From Clostridium sp. CAG:417 (GTDB lineage Bacteria > Bacillota_I > Bacilli_A > RF39 > UBA660): 64,000 bases of DNA. The stretch spans positions 1 through 64,000 of the forward strand of contig FR890371.1 of assembly GCA_000432835.1 (NCBI GenBank). The letters run 5' to 3'. A program made the translations under genes and the position numbers. Of the stretch, positions 15,083-25,065 are shown one piece after another (the stretch's first letter is position 1; every line of letters starts with the position of its first letter). The notes beneath the pieces were generated by a model. It was given only the letters and a program-made list of their open reading frames with translations. It did not search any database and was not told where the DNA came from.

Positions 15083-17228
15083 TATATTTAGTTTATATGG
15101 ATCTATTTTTATAGATAATGAGAAAGCTAATAAAGCTATAGACGGCACTACTAAAAAAGGAGAAAGCTTCGCCTCTAAATTAGGCGGAGTTTTTTCTAAA
15201 GTTGGTAAAGGGGCTCTTGCTTTAGGTGGTACCTTGACTACCGCTGCTACTGCTATTGGTGGTTTAGCTTTAAATACTTCAAAAAATGTAGATCAAGCTA
15301 TGAACTCATTTATTGTACAAACTGGTATAGCAAAAAATGAGTCTGGAGAGTGGCAGAAAGCCTTAGAGGATATATACAAAAATAATTATGGAGAGAGTTT
15401 CGAAGATATAGCTAACTCAATGGCTTTAGCTTCGCAAGAATTAGACGGGTTTAATCCTTCACAAATAAAAGCGGTTACAGAGAATGCTCTTGCGTTACGA
15501 GACACTTTTGGTGTTGAAGTAAATGAGTCTATAAGAGCAACAAAAGCTTTAATGACACAATTCGGAATATCGGCAGACGAAGCGTATAACTTAATAGCCC
15601 AAGGTGCGCAAGCTGGTCTTGATTTCTCTGGAGAGTTAGTCGACAATATTAATGAATATTCTGTACAGTTTGGTAAATTAGGTTTATCTGCGGAAGATAT
15701 GTTTAATATATTTCAAAGTGGTGCAGATGCTGGAGCTTGGAACTTAGACAAAATCGGCGACGCCGTTAAAGAGTTCTCTATAAGAGCAATAGACGGATCT
15801 AATACAACTATAGAAGGTTTTACTAAACTTGGTTTAAATGCTGACGATATGGCTAAAAAATTCGCTGCTGGTGGAGATACCGCTAAAGAAGCTTTCTATC
15901 AAACTATAGACGCTATTAAAGCAATGGATGATCCAGTACAACAGTCTATCGTTGGCGTTGATTTGTTTGGTACTATGTGGGAAGATTTGGGACCGGAAGT
16001 TGTAACTCAATTAGGATCAATTAGAGAAATGTACGACGGTACAGCAGATTCTATGAATAAGATTAAAGAGGTAAAATACGATGACATAGGAAGTATGTTT
16101 GAAGGTTTAAAACGCAATGTACAAATGTTACTCCTTCCTTTAGGTAATGCTTTAATGCCTTTAATTGTATCTATTATGAATTTAATTATGAATAATATGC
16201 CTTTAATAGAAGGCTTGATAAATCAATTAACGCCAGTTATTACTCAACTATTTAATGCAATTATTCCGTCGGTGCAGACTATTATAGAGACTGCTTTACC
16301 AATGTTTGCTACTTTGACAGAAACTATTTTACCTATATTCATCAATTTATTAAGCACTTTACTGCCTCCTATTATGCAAATAGTGGAGGCTTTACTTCCA
16401 GTCTTTGTAGAACTTATAAATATGTTATTACCACCTATATTACAAATAGTTCAAATGGTCTTACCTTTATTACTTAACTTAATTCAACCACTATTGCCTT
16501 TACTATCTCCTATACTTCAATTATTACAACCTTTTATTGATTTATTGATGTTAATATTGCAACCTTTAACAGAATTACTTAATTTAATACTTCCACCTTT
16601 AGTAAGTATATTAAATGTAATTATACAAAGTATTATTCCAATGTTATCAGCGCAATTTACTTACGTAGCTAATATTATTGGTAGTGTCTTTGGTACTGCT
16701 ATTAGTTATATAACATCACAAATACAAGTTGCTAAAAATATATTTATGAATATTATAGACTTTATTAAAAATGTATTTACTGGTAATTGGAAAGCTGCTT
16801 GGCAAAATGTTAAAAATATATTTAGTAATATAATTAGTGGTATAGGTAATATCTTTAAGTTACCTATCAACTTCATAATTGACGGTATGAACGCATTTAT
16901 TAAAGGTCTTAATAAATTAAAAATTCCAGACTGGGTGCCTGGTGTTGGTGGTAAAGGTCTTAATATACCTTTAATTAAAAAACTTCGTGTAGGTATGGAA
17001 TATGTACCTTACGACGATATGCCAGCACTACTACATAAAGGAGAACAAGTCTTAACTGCTGACGAAGCTAAAGATTATAGAGAAAATAAGAACTCTATCG
17101 TTAATAATAATGAAACAAATAACTTTAACTTAACTATAAACTCAACAGAGCCACTATCTCCAGCAGAAACTGCTAGACAAACTCGTAAAGCTTTACAAGA
17201 ATATAATTTAAGACATGGAAGGGCGTGA
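15075..17228 (+). CDS. Tail tape measure protein
   Basis: Start set at TTG 15075, giving the typical opening ANIFSLYGSIFIDNEKAN seven bases after GGGAGG; GTG 15066 lies within that ribosome site. The 717 residues include a phage-type ALGGTLTTAATAIGGLAL helix, a long middle with repeated hydrophobic LP-containing segments (about 360-560) that act as membrane-active helices, and a Gly-rich end. The length sets the tail at about 100 nm by the usual rule. It overlaps the gpGT end by 8 bases. Confidence 0.9.
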   Translation: MANIFSLYGSIFIDNEKANKAIDGTTKKGESFASKLGGVFSKVGKGALALGGTLTTAATAIGGLALNTSKNVDQAMNSFIVQTGIAKNESGEWQKALEDIYKNNYGESFEDIANSMALASQELDGFNPSQIKAVTENALALRDTFGVEVNESIRATKALMTQFGISADEAYNLIAQGAQAGLDFSGELVDNINEYSVQFGKLGLSAEDMFNIFQSGADAGAWNLDKIGDAVKEFSIRAIDGSNTTIEGFTKLGLNADDMAKKFAAGGDTAKEAFYQTIDAIKAMDDPVQQSIVGVDLFGTMWEDLGPEVVTQLGSIREMYDGTADSMNKIKEVKYDDIGSMFEGLKRNVQMLLLPLGNALMPLIVSIMNLIMNNMPLIEGLINQLTPVITQLFNAIIPSVQTIIETALPMFATLTETILPIFINLLSTLLPPIMQIVEALLPVFVELINMLLPPILQIVQMVLPLLLNLIQPLLPLLSPILQLLQPFIDLLMLILQPLTELLNLILPPLVSILNVIIQSIIPMLSAQFTYVANIIGSVFGTAISYITSQIQVAKNIFMNIIDFIKNVFTGNWKAAWQNVKNIFSNIISGIGNIFKLPINFIIDGMNAFIKGLNKLKIPDWVPGVGGKGLNIPLIKKLRVGMEYVPYDDMPALLHKGEQVLTADEAKDYRENKNSIVNNNETNNFNLTINSTEPLSPAETARQTRKALQEYNLRHGRA

Positions 17229-17232
17229 TTAA

Positions 17233-18096
17233 ATGGAAAGAACTTTAATATATAAAAATCATAAAGGAGATATGATTACTTTTACATATAAACCGCCTTT
17301 TCTTCTTAGTATCTGCGACGGTTTTCACGAAACAGTTGGTACTGTTAATAGTGTAAGTTCTGCGTATGGTGTTGGTACTACTTGGAACGGTACAAGTATA
17401 GGTCAAAGAGATTTAACTATCAAAGGTACTATAACAGATAATATACAAGAAAATAGATTATTATTATATGATATGTTCCCTCTTAATAGTGAAGGTACTC
17501 TTTACTATTATGAAGGAGATATTGAAAGAAAAATAACTTGTCTTGTTGAAAAAGTATCTATTCCAGAAAAGAAAGGTTTTACAAGAGACTTTTCTATATC
17601 TTTAGTATGTCCTAACCCTAGATTTTCCGCTTTGGCTGCTACTATCTTATCTATGGCTACCTGGACACCAGCTTTTAAATTTAAACTTGTTATACCAGAA
17701 AATAAAGGTATCAAGTTTGGTACTAAAAATACTACATCTATGGGAACAACAGAAAATACTACCGAAATTGATTACGGTATGACTATTAAATTTAAAGCTA
17801 ATGATACTGTTAAAAACCCATATCTATTTAATGTTACTACACGTGATATTATACAGATAGAAAAAACTATGTCTGCTGGCGATCAAATAATAATCACTAC
17901 TCACATAGATAATAAGAACGTTATTTATAAAAACGCCGTTACTGGCGAGGAAGAAAACATAAACTATCTAATAATGTATGGTAGTAAGTATTTACAAGTA
18001 CCTAGCGGAACTAATACATTTAGAAGTGGTGCAGACTCTGGTGAGGACAATTTAGAGACCACAATAGAATTTTTACCAGAATATGAGGCGGTGTAA
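17233..18096 (+). CDS. Distal tail protein (Dit-like)
   Basis: 287 residues immediately after the tape measure gene, the fixed slot of Dit. The N-terminal half has the beta-sandwich pattern of siphovirus tail-component proteins (GTVNSVSSAYGVGTTW, ENRLLLYDMFPLNS, KKGFTRDFSISLVCPNPRF); the C-terminal half is a second, galectin-like beta domain. Dit forms the hexameric hub of the baseplate. Confidence 0.82.
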   Translation: MERTLIYKNHKGDMITFTYKPPFLLSICDGFHETVGTVNSVSSAYGVGTTWNGTSIGQRDLTIKGTITDNIQENRLLLYDMFPLNSEGTLYYYEGDIERKITCLVEKVSIPEKKGFTRDFSISLVCPNPRFSALAATILSMATWTPAFKFKLVIPENKGIKFGTKNTTSMGTTENTTEIDYGMTIKFKANDTVKNPYLFNVTTRDIIQIEKTMSAGDQIIITTHIDNKNVIYKNAVTGEEENINYLIMYGSKYLQVPSGTNTFRSGADSGEDNLETTIEFLPEYEAV

Positions 18097-18098
18097 TT

Positions 18099-19154
18099 AT
18101 GGAAACTATATCATTAAATGTATATGATCGTGATTTAAAGCCACTTGGTGTTATAGACAGTTATAGTTCTCTACGCTGGCGTCGTAAATATTTTGAAGCT
18201 GGCGATTTCGAGCTTAGTTTAAACCTTACTAAAAACAATTTTAAACTTTTAAATTATGATAATATCATAGTTAGAAGTGATTTAACAGAAAATGACGAGT
18301 TTGGAATTATAGAGTCTTGGAAGTTTAAGGATGACGGAGACAAAGTTACTATAACTGTATATGGTAGTTTTGGTTTATCTTTATTAAAAAGAAGAATAAT
18401 AAAGACACGTATAAATTATAGTGGTAACTATATAGGTGCATTTAGAAAGCTCTTAACTACAATGAGAGCTTTTTCTTTATTAGAAATTACAGACAGTGAT
18501 ATTACTAGCGATAAAGTAGATTTTCAATGTACATATAAAAACGTATATGATTATCACGAAAAACTATCAAGAGCTTCAAATATCGGAGCTAAAATTGTTT
18601 TAGATTTAAAAAATAGAAAGTATAAATATGTTAATTATGTCGGTAAAGACCGTACAGAAGAACAGAAAGTTAATACTAGATATGAATTTAGCGAAGATAA
18701 ATCAAACTTAGACGCAGCAGAATATACATATAGTCGTAAAAATATGATTACTGATGTTTTAGTTGGTGGAGCTGGCGAAGACTCAGCTAGAATATTAAGA
18801 ACTGTAACAAAGGTTACAACAGATACACACGACTTTGATATTAGAGAGGCTTTTGTAGACGCAAAAAGTCAAAGTAATAAAGATTTATCTACTACTGAAT
18901 ATAACGCTATATTAGATAATTTAGGACAAGAAAAAATAACAGATCCTACCGAGAGTTTCGAGGCTACTGTACACGCTACGCATTATAGAAAATACTGGGA
19001 CTTAGGAGATATTGTTAATATCAAAAAAGAAACCTGGGAAATAGCACAAAAACAAAGAATTACAGAAGTTGAAGAAGTTATTGAAAAAGGAAAGCATAAC
19101 GTAACACCAGTTTATGGTACACCTATTGCAGAAACGTTCGAAAATGAAGATTAA
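18099..19154 (+). CDS. Siphovirus Gp37-like tail protein (Tal/hub)
   Basis: 351 residues with the ReqiPepy6 Gp37-like family pattern: LGVIDSYSSLRWRRKYFEAGDFEL near 17-40, a FGIIESW strand, GSFGLSLLKRRII and a late ADSWDLGDIV-type WDLGDIVNI motif. It forms the central tip below Dit. Two bases separate it from the previous gene. Confidence 0.85.
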   Translation: METISLNVYDRDLKPLGVIDSYSSLRWRRKYFEAGDFELSLNLTKNNFKLLNYDNIIVRSDLTENDEFGIIESWKFKDDGDKVTITVYGSFGLSLLKRRIIKTRINYSGNYIGAFRKLLTTMRAFSLLEITDSDITSDKVDFQCTYKNVYDYHEKLSRASNIGAKIVLDLKNRKYKYVNYVGKDRTEEQKVNTRYEFSEDKSNLDAAEYTYSRKNMITDVLVGGAGEDSARILRTVTKVTTDTHDFDIREAFVDAKSQSNKDLSTTEYNAILDNLGQEKITDPTESFEATVHATHYRKYWDLGDIVNIKKETWEIAQKQRITEVEEVIEKGKHNVTPVYGTPIAETFENED

Positions 19155-19171
19155 AAGAAAGGAAGGACATT

Positions 19172-20092
19172 ATGGAAAAGTTTAGTTTTTTTAACGACAT
19201 AAATGACGACAGAGTCTACTACGCAGAAGACTTCGCTCGTCACTTAAAAAAATACTTTACAAATGGTATTTTCAACAATGAGTTAAAAGTCATAGCTAAT
19301 AATGATATGACTATCACAATACAAGAAGGAGACGCTAATATTGAAGGATATCGTTATACTAATACTGGTAATCTGATTAAAACGATAGAAATTGCTGACG
19401 GAACATTAAAAAGAATTGATAATGTTGTTGTTCGATTAGATTTAACTAATAGGTTAATATCAGCACAAATAATCAAAGGAATTTTCTCTGATAATCCTTC
19501 GGCTCCAGCTTTAGTTAGATCCTCAACCATTTATGATATTAAATTAGCTGAAATATATGTAGGTGCTGGTGTAACATCTATAACGCAGTCTAGTATTACA
19601 GATACGAGATTTGAAGAGTCTGTATGTGGTGTGGTGGCTTCTACTGTAGAAACATTAAACACAGAAGAAATATATGATCAATTATATACTAAATATAATG
19701 AGTATATAGCAGCAACAGAAGATTCATTTACAACTTGGTTTAATCAAATAAAAAATCAACTAGACTCTGATGCTGCAGGACATCTGACTAATCAAATAAT
19801 GAAGATAGTTGATAGTTCTTTAAAAACTAAAAATCAAATTTTATTGTCACAAAATTGGATATTTAATAATGACACAAATTATTATGAATATGACGTATCT
19901 GATGAAAATATAAATGAAAATACTTTTGTTTTTGTGTTATTGGATGTAGAAAATCAAATAAAAATGGGAAATGCGACTGTAAATTCATATGCTAATGGTT
20001 ATAAAATATCAGCTGCATTTAAGCCGAACAATTCAATTTCAATTTTATTATTATATCAATTAGCTAATTTAAATTTGATAGAGGAGGAATAG
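19172..20092 (+). CDS. Baseplate/tail structural protein, 306 aa
   Basis: The first half has the FFNDI...RVYYAEDFARHLKKYFTNGIF pattern seen at the N terminus of many Firmicute phage baseplate or neck-passage proteins, followed by a beta domain (IDNVVVRLDLTNR). The last 90 residues use GAT-rich, more AT-rich codons than the first part, which suggests a recombination point near 19,750 and a swapped end. Role: docking of fibres. Confidence 0.7.
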   Translation: MEKFSFFNDINDDRVYYAEDFARHLKKYFTNGIFNNELKVIANNDMTITIQEGDANIEGYRYTNTGNLIKTIEIADGTLKRIDNVVVRLDLTNRLISAQIIKGIFSDNPSAPALVRSSTIYDIKLAEIYVGAGVTSITQSSITDTRFEESVCGVVASTVETLNTEEIYDQLYTKYNEYIAATEDSFTTWFNQIKNQLDSDAAGHLTNQIMKIVDSSLKTKNQILLSQNWIFNNDTNYYEYDVSDENINENTFVFVLLDVENQIKMGNATVNSYANGYKISAAFKPNNSISILLLYQLANLNLIEEE

Positions 20093-20093
20093 T

Positions 20094-20423
20094 ATGCAAG
20101 GATTTATAAATAGTGTTAATAATCCAACTAAATTGGTTAGATCTCGATTAATATCTGAGGCAGCATGGGAACAACATGAAATTAATTATCCAACTGGATT
20201 TACAAAAGAAAATTGTGTTGTTTTGTCGTGGGTTCGTTACCTATATGAAAATAATAATATTGTCTTAAAAAATCAAATATATGGTTTATATGATAACTTA
20301 GGAGGAGCATTTAATAGTGTTGTATATAACGATAATGGTGTTACAATTACTGTTAATAATAATGTTTCGTCATCAAGTGAGAGAAAAGCTTTGTTGGAAG
20401 TTATATTCATGAAAGTGAGATAA
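20094..20423 (+). CDS. Phage tail-associated hypothetical protein, 109 aa
   Basis: Starts one base after the previous stop region, behind GAGGAGG. It is beta-rich, with a Trp-containing centre, and no clear family. It lies between two baseplate/fibre proteins and uses the same GAT-type codons as the downstream fibre, so it belongs to the exchanged host-range module. Confidence 0.55.
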   Translation: MQGFINSVNNPTKLVRSRLISEAAWEQHEINYPTGFTKENCVVLSWVRYLYENNNIVLKNQIYGLYDNLGGAFNSVVYNDNGVTITVNNNVSSSSERKALLEVIFMKVR

Positions 20424-20428
20424 GTGTT

Positions 20429-23062
20429 ATGATAATCAGTGTAAATAAAAATTTTTGTGATATAAAAGAAAAAACTATACTTAATAAAGGCGAATATAAT
20501 ATTAATAAATGTATTTTTGAATTTTCTGAAGAATATAAACAACTAACAAAAAAAGCTGTTTTTTTTATTGATAAAAAAGCATATGAAGTTATAGTTCATG
20601 CCAATAATACCTGTGATATTCCAGTTGAGGCTTTGAAAAAGAGTGGATATGTGTATTGTGGTATATATGCTTTTTATATAAGTGATGGTCAGGAAATATT
20701 GAGGTATAGTCCTTCTCCGGCGAAAATATTCATAAATAATGGTACATATGATCCAAATATAACTGGTTCTGAAAAAATAACTCCGACACAGTACGAACAA
20801 TATGAACAAGCATTGAACGATGGTTTAAATGAAGTTAGAGAAGAACTTGAGTCAGTTAAACAAATTGGACAAGTTGTTGATAAAAAAGGCTTAGAGGCAG
20901 AAAACCAAGGCAACTATGCCAAAGAACAAGGCGACTACGCAAAAGAGCAAGGACTGAAAGTAGAAGAAATGGCAAATGAAGAAATTCAAAAATTGGAAAA
21001 TAAAGCCAATTCCGGTGTTTTTAATGGAAAGGACGCAACAATTAATGGATTTAATACATTGAATATCGTTGCTGGAACAAATATTGATTTAAAACAAGAA
21101 AATGACACGCTTGAAATAAATAACACATATCAATATGATGATAGTGATTTAGTAAAGCAAATAGACAATATTAATGATAACTTTAAAAATTATTCTCTAA
21201 TAACTGAAACTGGTAATAAATTGGATTTAACAATAGATAGTAAGACATATATAATGACTTTAAAATTGAAAGATAAAGATGATAATGTACTATCGACAGG
21301 CAGTGTTGATTTACCAATTGAATCAATGATAATCAATGTTACATATGACAATGATAATGAGAAACTAACATTTACATTGCAAAATGGTAGTGTCATAGAT
21401 GTACCGTTAGACAGTTTAATAAGTGGATTGGTTAATGAAACTGACTTAAAAGACACCCTAAAAGATTATGTTAAAAATACTGATTATGCGACGAGTTATA
21501 AAGCCGGTGTAATTAGAACAGGTGGAGGTGCTACACTGAATAATTATGGAGTAATATCACCTGCAGTGCGTAATTATGCGGAATATAATGCAAGTGGAGA
21601 TACCTTATTTTTGTCTAAAGGAACCTTTGAAAATGCAATTGCTGGTAAGAATTTAGAAACAGCCAATAATAAGGTTAATTTAGTAAATGAAAATTCAACG
21701 GATACACAATATCCAAGTGCTAAATGTACCTATGAAATTAAAAATAATTTAGATAGGTTAAAAGATAATGTACTTGAGGTTGGAGAGGCAAGCGATACAT
21801 ATATTCATGTTGAGGATAGTTCTTTAAATGAATTAAAAGAATTAGAAGTTGAGGGCGTCTGTGAACAAGAAACTACTACTGGTAAAAATTTATTACCTAA
21901 TAAAATTCAATCAAAGACTGTTAATGGTATTACTTGCACAAATAATAATGATGGAACTGTCACTTTAAATGGAACTGCTACTGCGAAAACGTACTTATCT
22001 CCATCTTCTGCGGGTTTTATATCATTATCTTTAGATGGTGATTATACGTTTAGTGCAAATACTTATAACAATATATCATATGCTTTATATCATGGTTCTG
22101 CAGAAACATTTTTTTGGGCCGTTACTTCTGACAAGACTTTTAGTGCTACAGGTTCTTTTGGCAATGTAAGACCTCAAATAAATATTGAAAGTGGTGTAAC
22201 CCTAAACAATGTTATAGTTAAATTCCAACTTGAAAAAGGCTCAACGGCTACAGAATATGAGCCATATACAGAAGGGCAAGCAACACCTTCACCTGATTAT
22301 CCGCAAGAAATTAAAACAATAACAGATAGTTTGAGTATGACTAGCAATAATGGAAAAGATGAAACAGAAGAAAATTATCTTGAAAGTGTCATAACTGCCA
22401 ACCTTCCAGAAGGGGAATTTATAGGTAAATTAAATGATACTTATAAAAATACATTAAAAGTAGTTTATAAAGAAGACGGAAAACATCATTTAGTATTAAA
22501 CAAGATTATTAGTAAGACTGTTTTAAATGGAACTCAACCAATTAGCTATTCAAAAGTGATTAATGATGATAAATTTGTTGCACAATTTAATATAGGAACT
22601 GCTATCAAATCAAGTTCAACAATGATTTCTGATAAATTTATTTATATGTCTAATGGTTGGGCAAGTAATTCAGAAAATATTTCCACTGGTGGTTCAAATA
22701 ACAATCTATTGCAAATGAAGATATTACAATCAAGACTTGAAGAAATTTCAAGTAATGGGCTAACCAATTGGCTATCAACACATCCTGTAGAAGTATATTA
22801 CGCACTAGAAAATCCATATGAAGTCGATCTAGGAATTGTAGATATGCCTTTATCTTATAGCGGAGTAACCAACATATTTACTGATAGTGATTTATTACCA
22901 AAAATCAATGCCAAATATTATAAAGACTTTAAACTATCAATAAAAAATTATATCAATAGTTATATAGATAATAAGTTAAACGAATTACAATCAACTGCAA
23001 ATGATGTTGCAACTGCAGATAATACACAATCAGATGAAAATCAGAATAGTGATTTGAGTTAG
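20429..23062 (+). CDS. Receptor-binding tail fibre/baseplate protein (BppU-like N terminus)
   Basis: 877 residues. Residues 1-110 form a beta domain like the BppU N-terminal domain (FEFSEEYKQLTKKAVFF...), which attaches the protein to the baseplate. A helical part with QGNYAKEQGDYAKEQG repeats (about 150-185) forms a trimeric coil, followed by collagen-free beta segments, a jelly-roll-like region (about 490-600, NNDGTVTLNG, FQLEKGSTATEYEPY) and a distal NANY-type end with IDNKL helix. It is the main host-recognition protein. Codon use differs from the head genes. Confidence 0.75.
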   Translation: MIISVNKNFCDIKEKTILNKGEYNINKCIFEFSEEYKQLTKKAVFFIDKKAYEVIVHANNTCDIPVEALKKSGYVYCGIYAFYISDGQEILRYSPSPAKIFINNGTYDPNITGSEKITPTQYEQYEQALNDGLNEVREELESVKQIGQVVDKKGLEAENQGNYAKEQGDYAKEQGLKVEEMANEEIQKLENKANSGVFNGKDATINGFNTLNIVAGTNIDLKQENDTLEINNTYQYDDSDLVKQIDNINDNFKNYSLITETGNKLDLTIDSKTYIMTLKLKDKDDNVLSTGSVDLPIESMIINVTYDNDNEKLTFTLQNGSVIDVPLDSLISGLVNETDLKDTLKDYVKNTDYATSYKAGVIRTGGGATLNNYGVISPAVRNYAEYNASGDTLFLSKGTFENAIAGKNLETANNKVNLVNENSTDTQYPSAKCTYEIKNNLDRLKDNVLEVGEASDTYIHVEDSSLNELKELEVEGVCEQETTTGKNLLPNKIQSKTVNGITCTNNNDGTVTLNGTATAKTYLSPSSAGFISLSLDGDYTFSANTYNNISYALYHGSAETFFWAVTSDKTFSATGSFGNVRPQINIESGVTLNNVIVKFQLEKGSTATEYEPYTEGQATPSPDYPQEIKTITDSLSMTSNNGKDETEENYLESVITANLPEGEFIGKLNDTYKNTLKVVYKEDGKHHLVLNKIISKTVLNGTQPISYSKVINDDKFVAQFNIGTAIKSSSTMISDKFIYMSNGWASNSENISTGGSNNNLLQMKILQSRLEEISSNGLTNWLSTHPVEVYYALENPYEVDLGIVDMPLSYSGVTNIFTDSDLLPKINAKYYKDFKLSIKNYINSYIDNKLNELQSTANDVATADNTQSDENQNSDLS

Positions 23063-23071
23063 GAGGTAAAC

Positions 23072-23380
23072 ATGGAAAATATAGTACAACTTGTTTTTAA
23101 TTATGGTATTGGTTTTGTAATTGTTGGCTTATTTATCTACGACTGGTTTACAAATAAAAAAGACATTAAAATGACACTAAAACAAAATGAGAAATGTCTC
23201 GGGGAAATATCTGTTTCAGGAAAAAATACAGAAAAAAGTTTAACACTATTACAACAAAGTATGAATCTTGTTCAACAATCAATGGATGAACAGAAAGAAA
23301 TAATGCTTACGCATGATAAAAAAACTGAGCACACACAATTTATTGTGGAAGAAATAAAAAATAATTTAGAAAAGAGGTAA
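23072..23380 (+). CDS. Small lysis-cassette membrane protein (BhlA/XhlA-like)
   Basis: One N-terminal membrane helix (about 7-26, FNYGIGFVIVGLFIYDWF) then a long amphipathic, partly coiled helix. This layout fits BhlA/UviB or XhlA-type holin partners and the gene precedes a two-TM peptide and the endolysin. RBS TAGGAGG before ATG 23072. Confidence 0.65.
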   Translation: MENIVQLVFNYGIGFVIVGLFIYDWFTNKKDIKMTLKQNEKCLGEISVSGKNTEKSLTLLQQSMNLVQQSMDEQKEIMLTHDKKTEHTQFIVEEIKNNLEKR

Positions 23381-23387
23381 ATAATTT

Positions 23388-23561
23388 ATGAAAAAAGCAT
23401 GGGATGATTTAAAGAGTTTTGTAACAGTAATAATGACATTAGCAATGGTTGTGTTATTATTTGTACCGCTTGAAGTTAACAAAGAGGTATTAATGCTATT
23501 TAGTACTTCATACGGAGCAGTAATGACATACTTTTTTAATAAAAAAAAGGAGGTTGAGTAA
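23388..23561 (+). CDS. Small holin candidate, 57 aa
   Basis: ATG 23388 with GAGG upstream and TAA at 23559. Two hydrophobic helices (about 10-28 and 34-50) separated by a PLEVNKE turn, then a Lys/Glu tail, as in short class II holins. It sits between the preceding membrane protein and the M23 endolysin. The assignment rests on topology and order. Confidence 0.6.
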   Translation: MKKAWDDLKSFVTVIMTLAMVVLLFVPLEVNKEVLMLFSTSYGAVMTYFFNKKKEVE

Positions 23562-23563
23562 AT

Positions 23564-23629
23564 ATGGCAACTACAGATAAAAGAACGGAAGAATCAGAAA
23601 TTATTGGAATTGTAGAGGGAGATGAGTAG
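23564..23629 (+). CDS. 21-residue peptide ORF in lysis cassette
   Basis: ATG 23564 lies behind AAGGAGG, and its stop is two bases before the endolysin start. The peptide is acidic and soluble. It may be a real leader that couples lysis-gene translation, or chance; the good ribosome site is the only support. Confidence 0.3.
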   Translation: MATTDKRTEESEIIGIVEGDE

Positions 23630-23631
23630 TT

Positions 23632-24591
23632 ATGATTAAAGGTCAAAAGTCTATTCGTGGGGGTATAGAAGATTTTCTATGCCCATTCACAGATATGTAT
23701 ATAACGCAGGGTTCAAATAGTAATTTTTCCCACAAAGGAATAATGGCAAATGACGTAAGAGGATTGCAATCTGGAATTAAATATCCTTACTATGCACCTT
23801 GTACTTCTAAATGTTTAAAAACATATCCATCATCAGGACAAGCAATGTGGCAATCTGTAAATAAAGTTAGATTTGCAAATGGGAGAATAGATTACGCTAC
23901 ATATATGACAGCACATGATAATAGTTTAGACGTAAAAGTAGGGCAAGTTGTTCCTCAAGGAAGTCAATTAGGTAATATGGGAACCAAAGGTGTTGGAACA
24001 GGTGTTCATTGTCATATTGAGGTATCGCAGTCATCAGATACAACTTGGAGAAAGAAATCTAGTTTTGTTTATAACGGCAGAACATATCCTATATATGGTT
24101 TTAATAATGAATATGATCTAGATGATTGTTATTTTGTTGATAATACCAATATATTAAATGGTATGGGAGGTAATTGGAGAACAACAGATAAAGTGCCAGT
24201 AAATAATCCACAGCCTCAAGGTGCAGACCAAATACTTTACAAAGGCAGTAAAGTAAGATTTAATGGAGTATTTAAAGTAGATATTCTAAAAAGTCCATTG
24301 TCAAGTAATTTGTTCGGTTGTTGTCAACTAACAGGTTGTTCTTATAATTCATATAAAGCTGAAAAAGTAAAGTCTTATCACTGGTTACCAACAGGACCAT
24401 TTGTAGAATGCGATGTAAATGGAAACCCTACAAAAGACCAAGTCCTAAGTGGTAGTAATTCATATGTTAAGAATGATAGCATTTATACTGTGGAAGATAT
24501 AGACACAAAAAGTAATTCAGCTAAACTTATTATAGATGGTAGAGTAGTATGGGTATTTAGTAAATATTTATATGAAGTTAGCAATAGTTAA
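23632..24591 (+). CDS. Endolysin with M23 peptidase domain and C-terminal SH3-like domain
   Basis: 319 residues. The N-terminal domain carries the M23 zinc sites: His34 and Asp41 (HKGIMANDV), His95 (YMTAHD) and HCH at 126-128 with the flanking GTGVHCHIEV. The C-terminal part (about 205-319) is beta-rich with a Cys pair and an SH3-like YKGSKVRFNGVFKVD start for wall binding. It cuts peptidoglycan cross-bridges at the end of the lytic cycle. No signal peptide, so release depends on the holin. Confidence 0.85.
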   Translation: MIKGQKSIRGGIEDFLCPFTDMYITQGSNSNFSHKGIMANDVRGLQSGIKYPYYAPCTSKCLKTYPSSGQAMWQSVNKVRFANGRIDYATYMTAHDNSLDVKVGQVVPQGSQLGNMGTKGVGTGVHCHIEVSQSSDTTWRKKSSFVYNGRTYPIYGFNNEYDLDDCYFVDNTNILNGMGGNWRTTDKVPVNNPQPQGADQILYKGSKVRFNGVFKVDILKSPLSSNLFGCCQLTGCSYNSYKAEKVKSYHWLPTGPFVECDVNGNPTKDQVLSGSNSYVKNDSIYTVEDIDTKSNSAKLIIDGRVVWVFSKYLYEVSNS

Positions 24592-24667
24592 AAATTGTAT
24601 TTTTATTTATAAAAACAGCTGAAATATACAAAATTTATTTAGATAAAAATGTAAAATTACAATAAAA

Positions 24668-24715
24668 ATGTACTGTATTTAGTCAAAATTGACTCTTTGC
24701 AGTACATCTTTTTTT
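24668..24715 (+). terminator. Main late-operon terminator (branched)
   Basis: An outer 8-base stem (ATGTACTG 24668-24675 with CAGTACAT 24700-24707) encloses an inner AGTCAA/TTGACT hairpin (24681-24694) and is followed by a T-run to 24715. It closes the structural operon. Confidence 0.85.
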
Positions 24716-24748
24716 GTGCAATAATTTGGCACGAAAGGGGGATTTTAT

Positions 24749-24919
24749 ATGTTTACAAAAATCTTAAATGAAGATGAAACAAAAAAGTTTGTTGAATTGA
24801 CATCATTAAAAGCAAGTAAAGTTTTCATAAGCAAAAACAAAAAATATTATTATGCTATTATTTTTAATCAAAATATTAAAATAAGAATTAGCAGAGAATT
24901 AGCTAGTAAGTTTATATAA
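24749..24919 (+). CDS. 56-residue protein, possible prophage moron
   Basis: ATG 24749 follows AAAGGGGG and runs to TAA 24917. It is a basic alpha/beta protein (FTKILNEDETKKFVELT..., then YYYAIIFNQNIKIRIS) with no known family. It lies after the late terminator and just inside the prophage right end, the usual place for morons, genes useful to the lysogen. No clear promoter of its own was seen. Confidence 0.5.
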   Translation: MFTKILNEDETKKFVELTSLKASKVFISKNKKYYYAIIFNQNIKIRISRELASKFI

Positions 24920-24993
24920 TAAAGGGATTACTAAACAATAAATGCTTTCCAAGATAGGATAGTGTAAAATTATTTTAGAAAGTGATATATTAA

Positions 24994-25029
24994 AAGAGGC
25001 TATCTTTAGTTGGTTAGCTTCTTTTTTTT
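24994..25029 (+). terminator. Terminator at right prophage end
   Basis: AAGAGGCTA (24994-25002) pairs with TAGCTTCTT (25015-25023, one G-U), followed by T to 25029. It shields the host cotJ locus from prophage transcription. Confidence 0.75.
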
Positions 25030-25065
25030 GGCTTTATTTTATTTGTGGCTTTTGTTTGTGATAAA

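Noticed and set aside
23564..23629. Confident annotation of the 21-residue lysis peptide
   Set aside because: Kept only at low confidence; too short to tell from chance.
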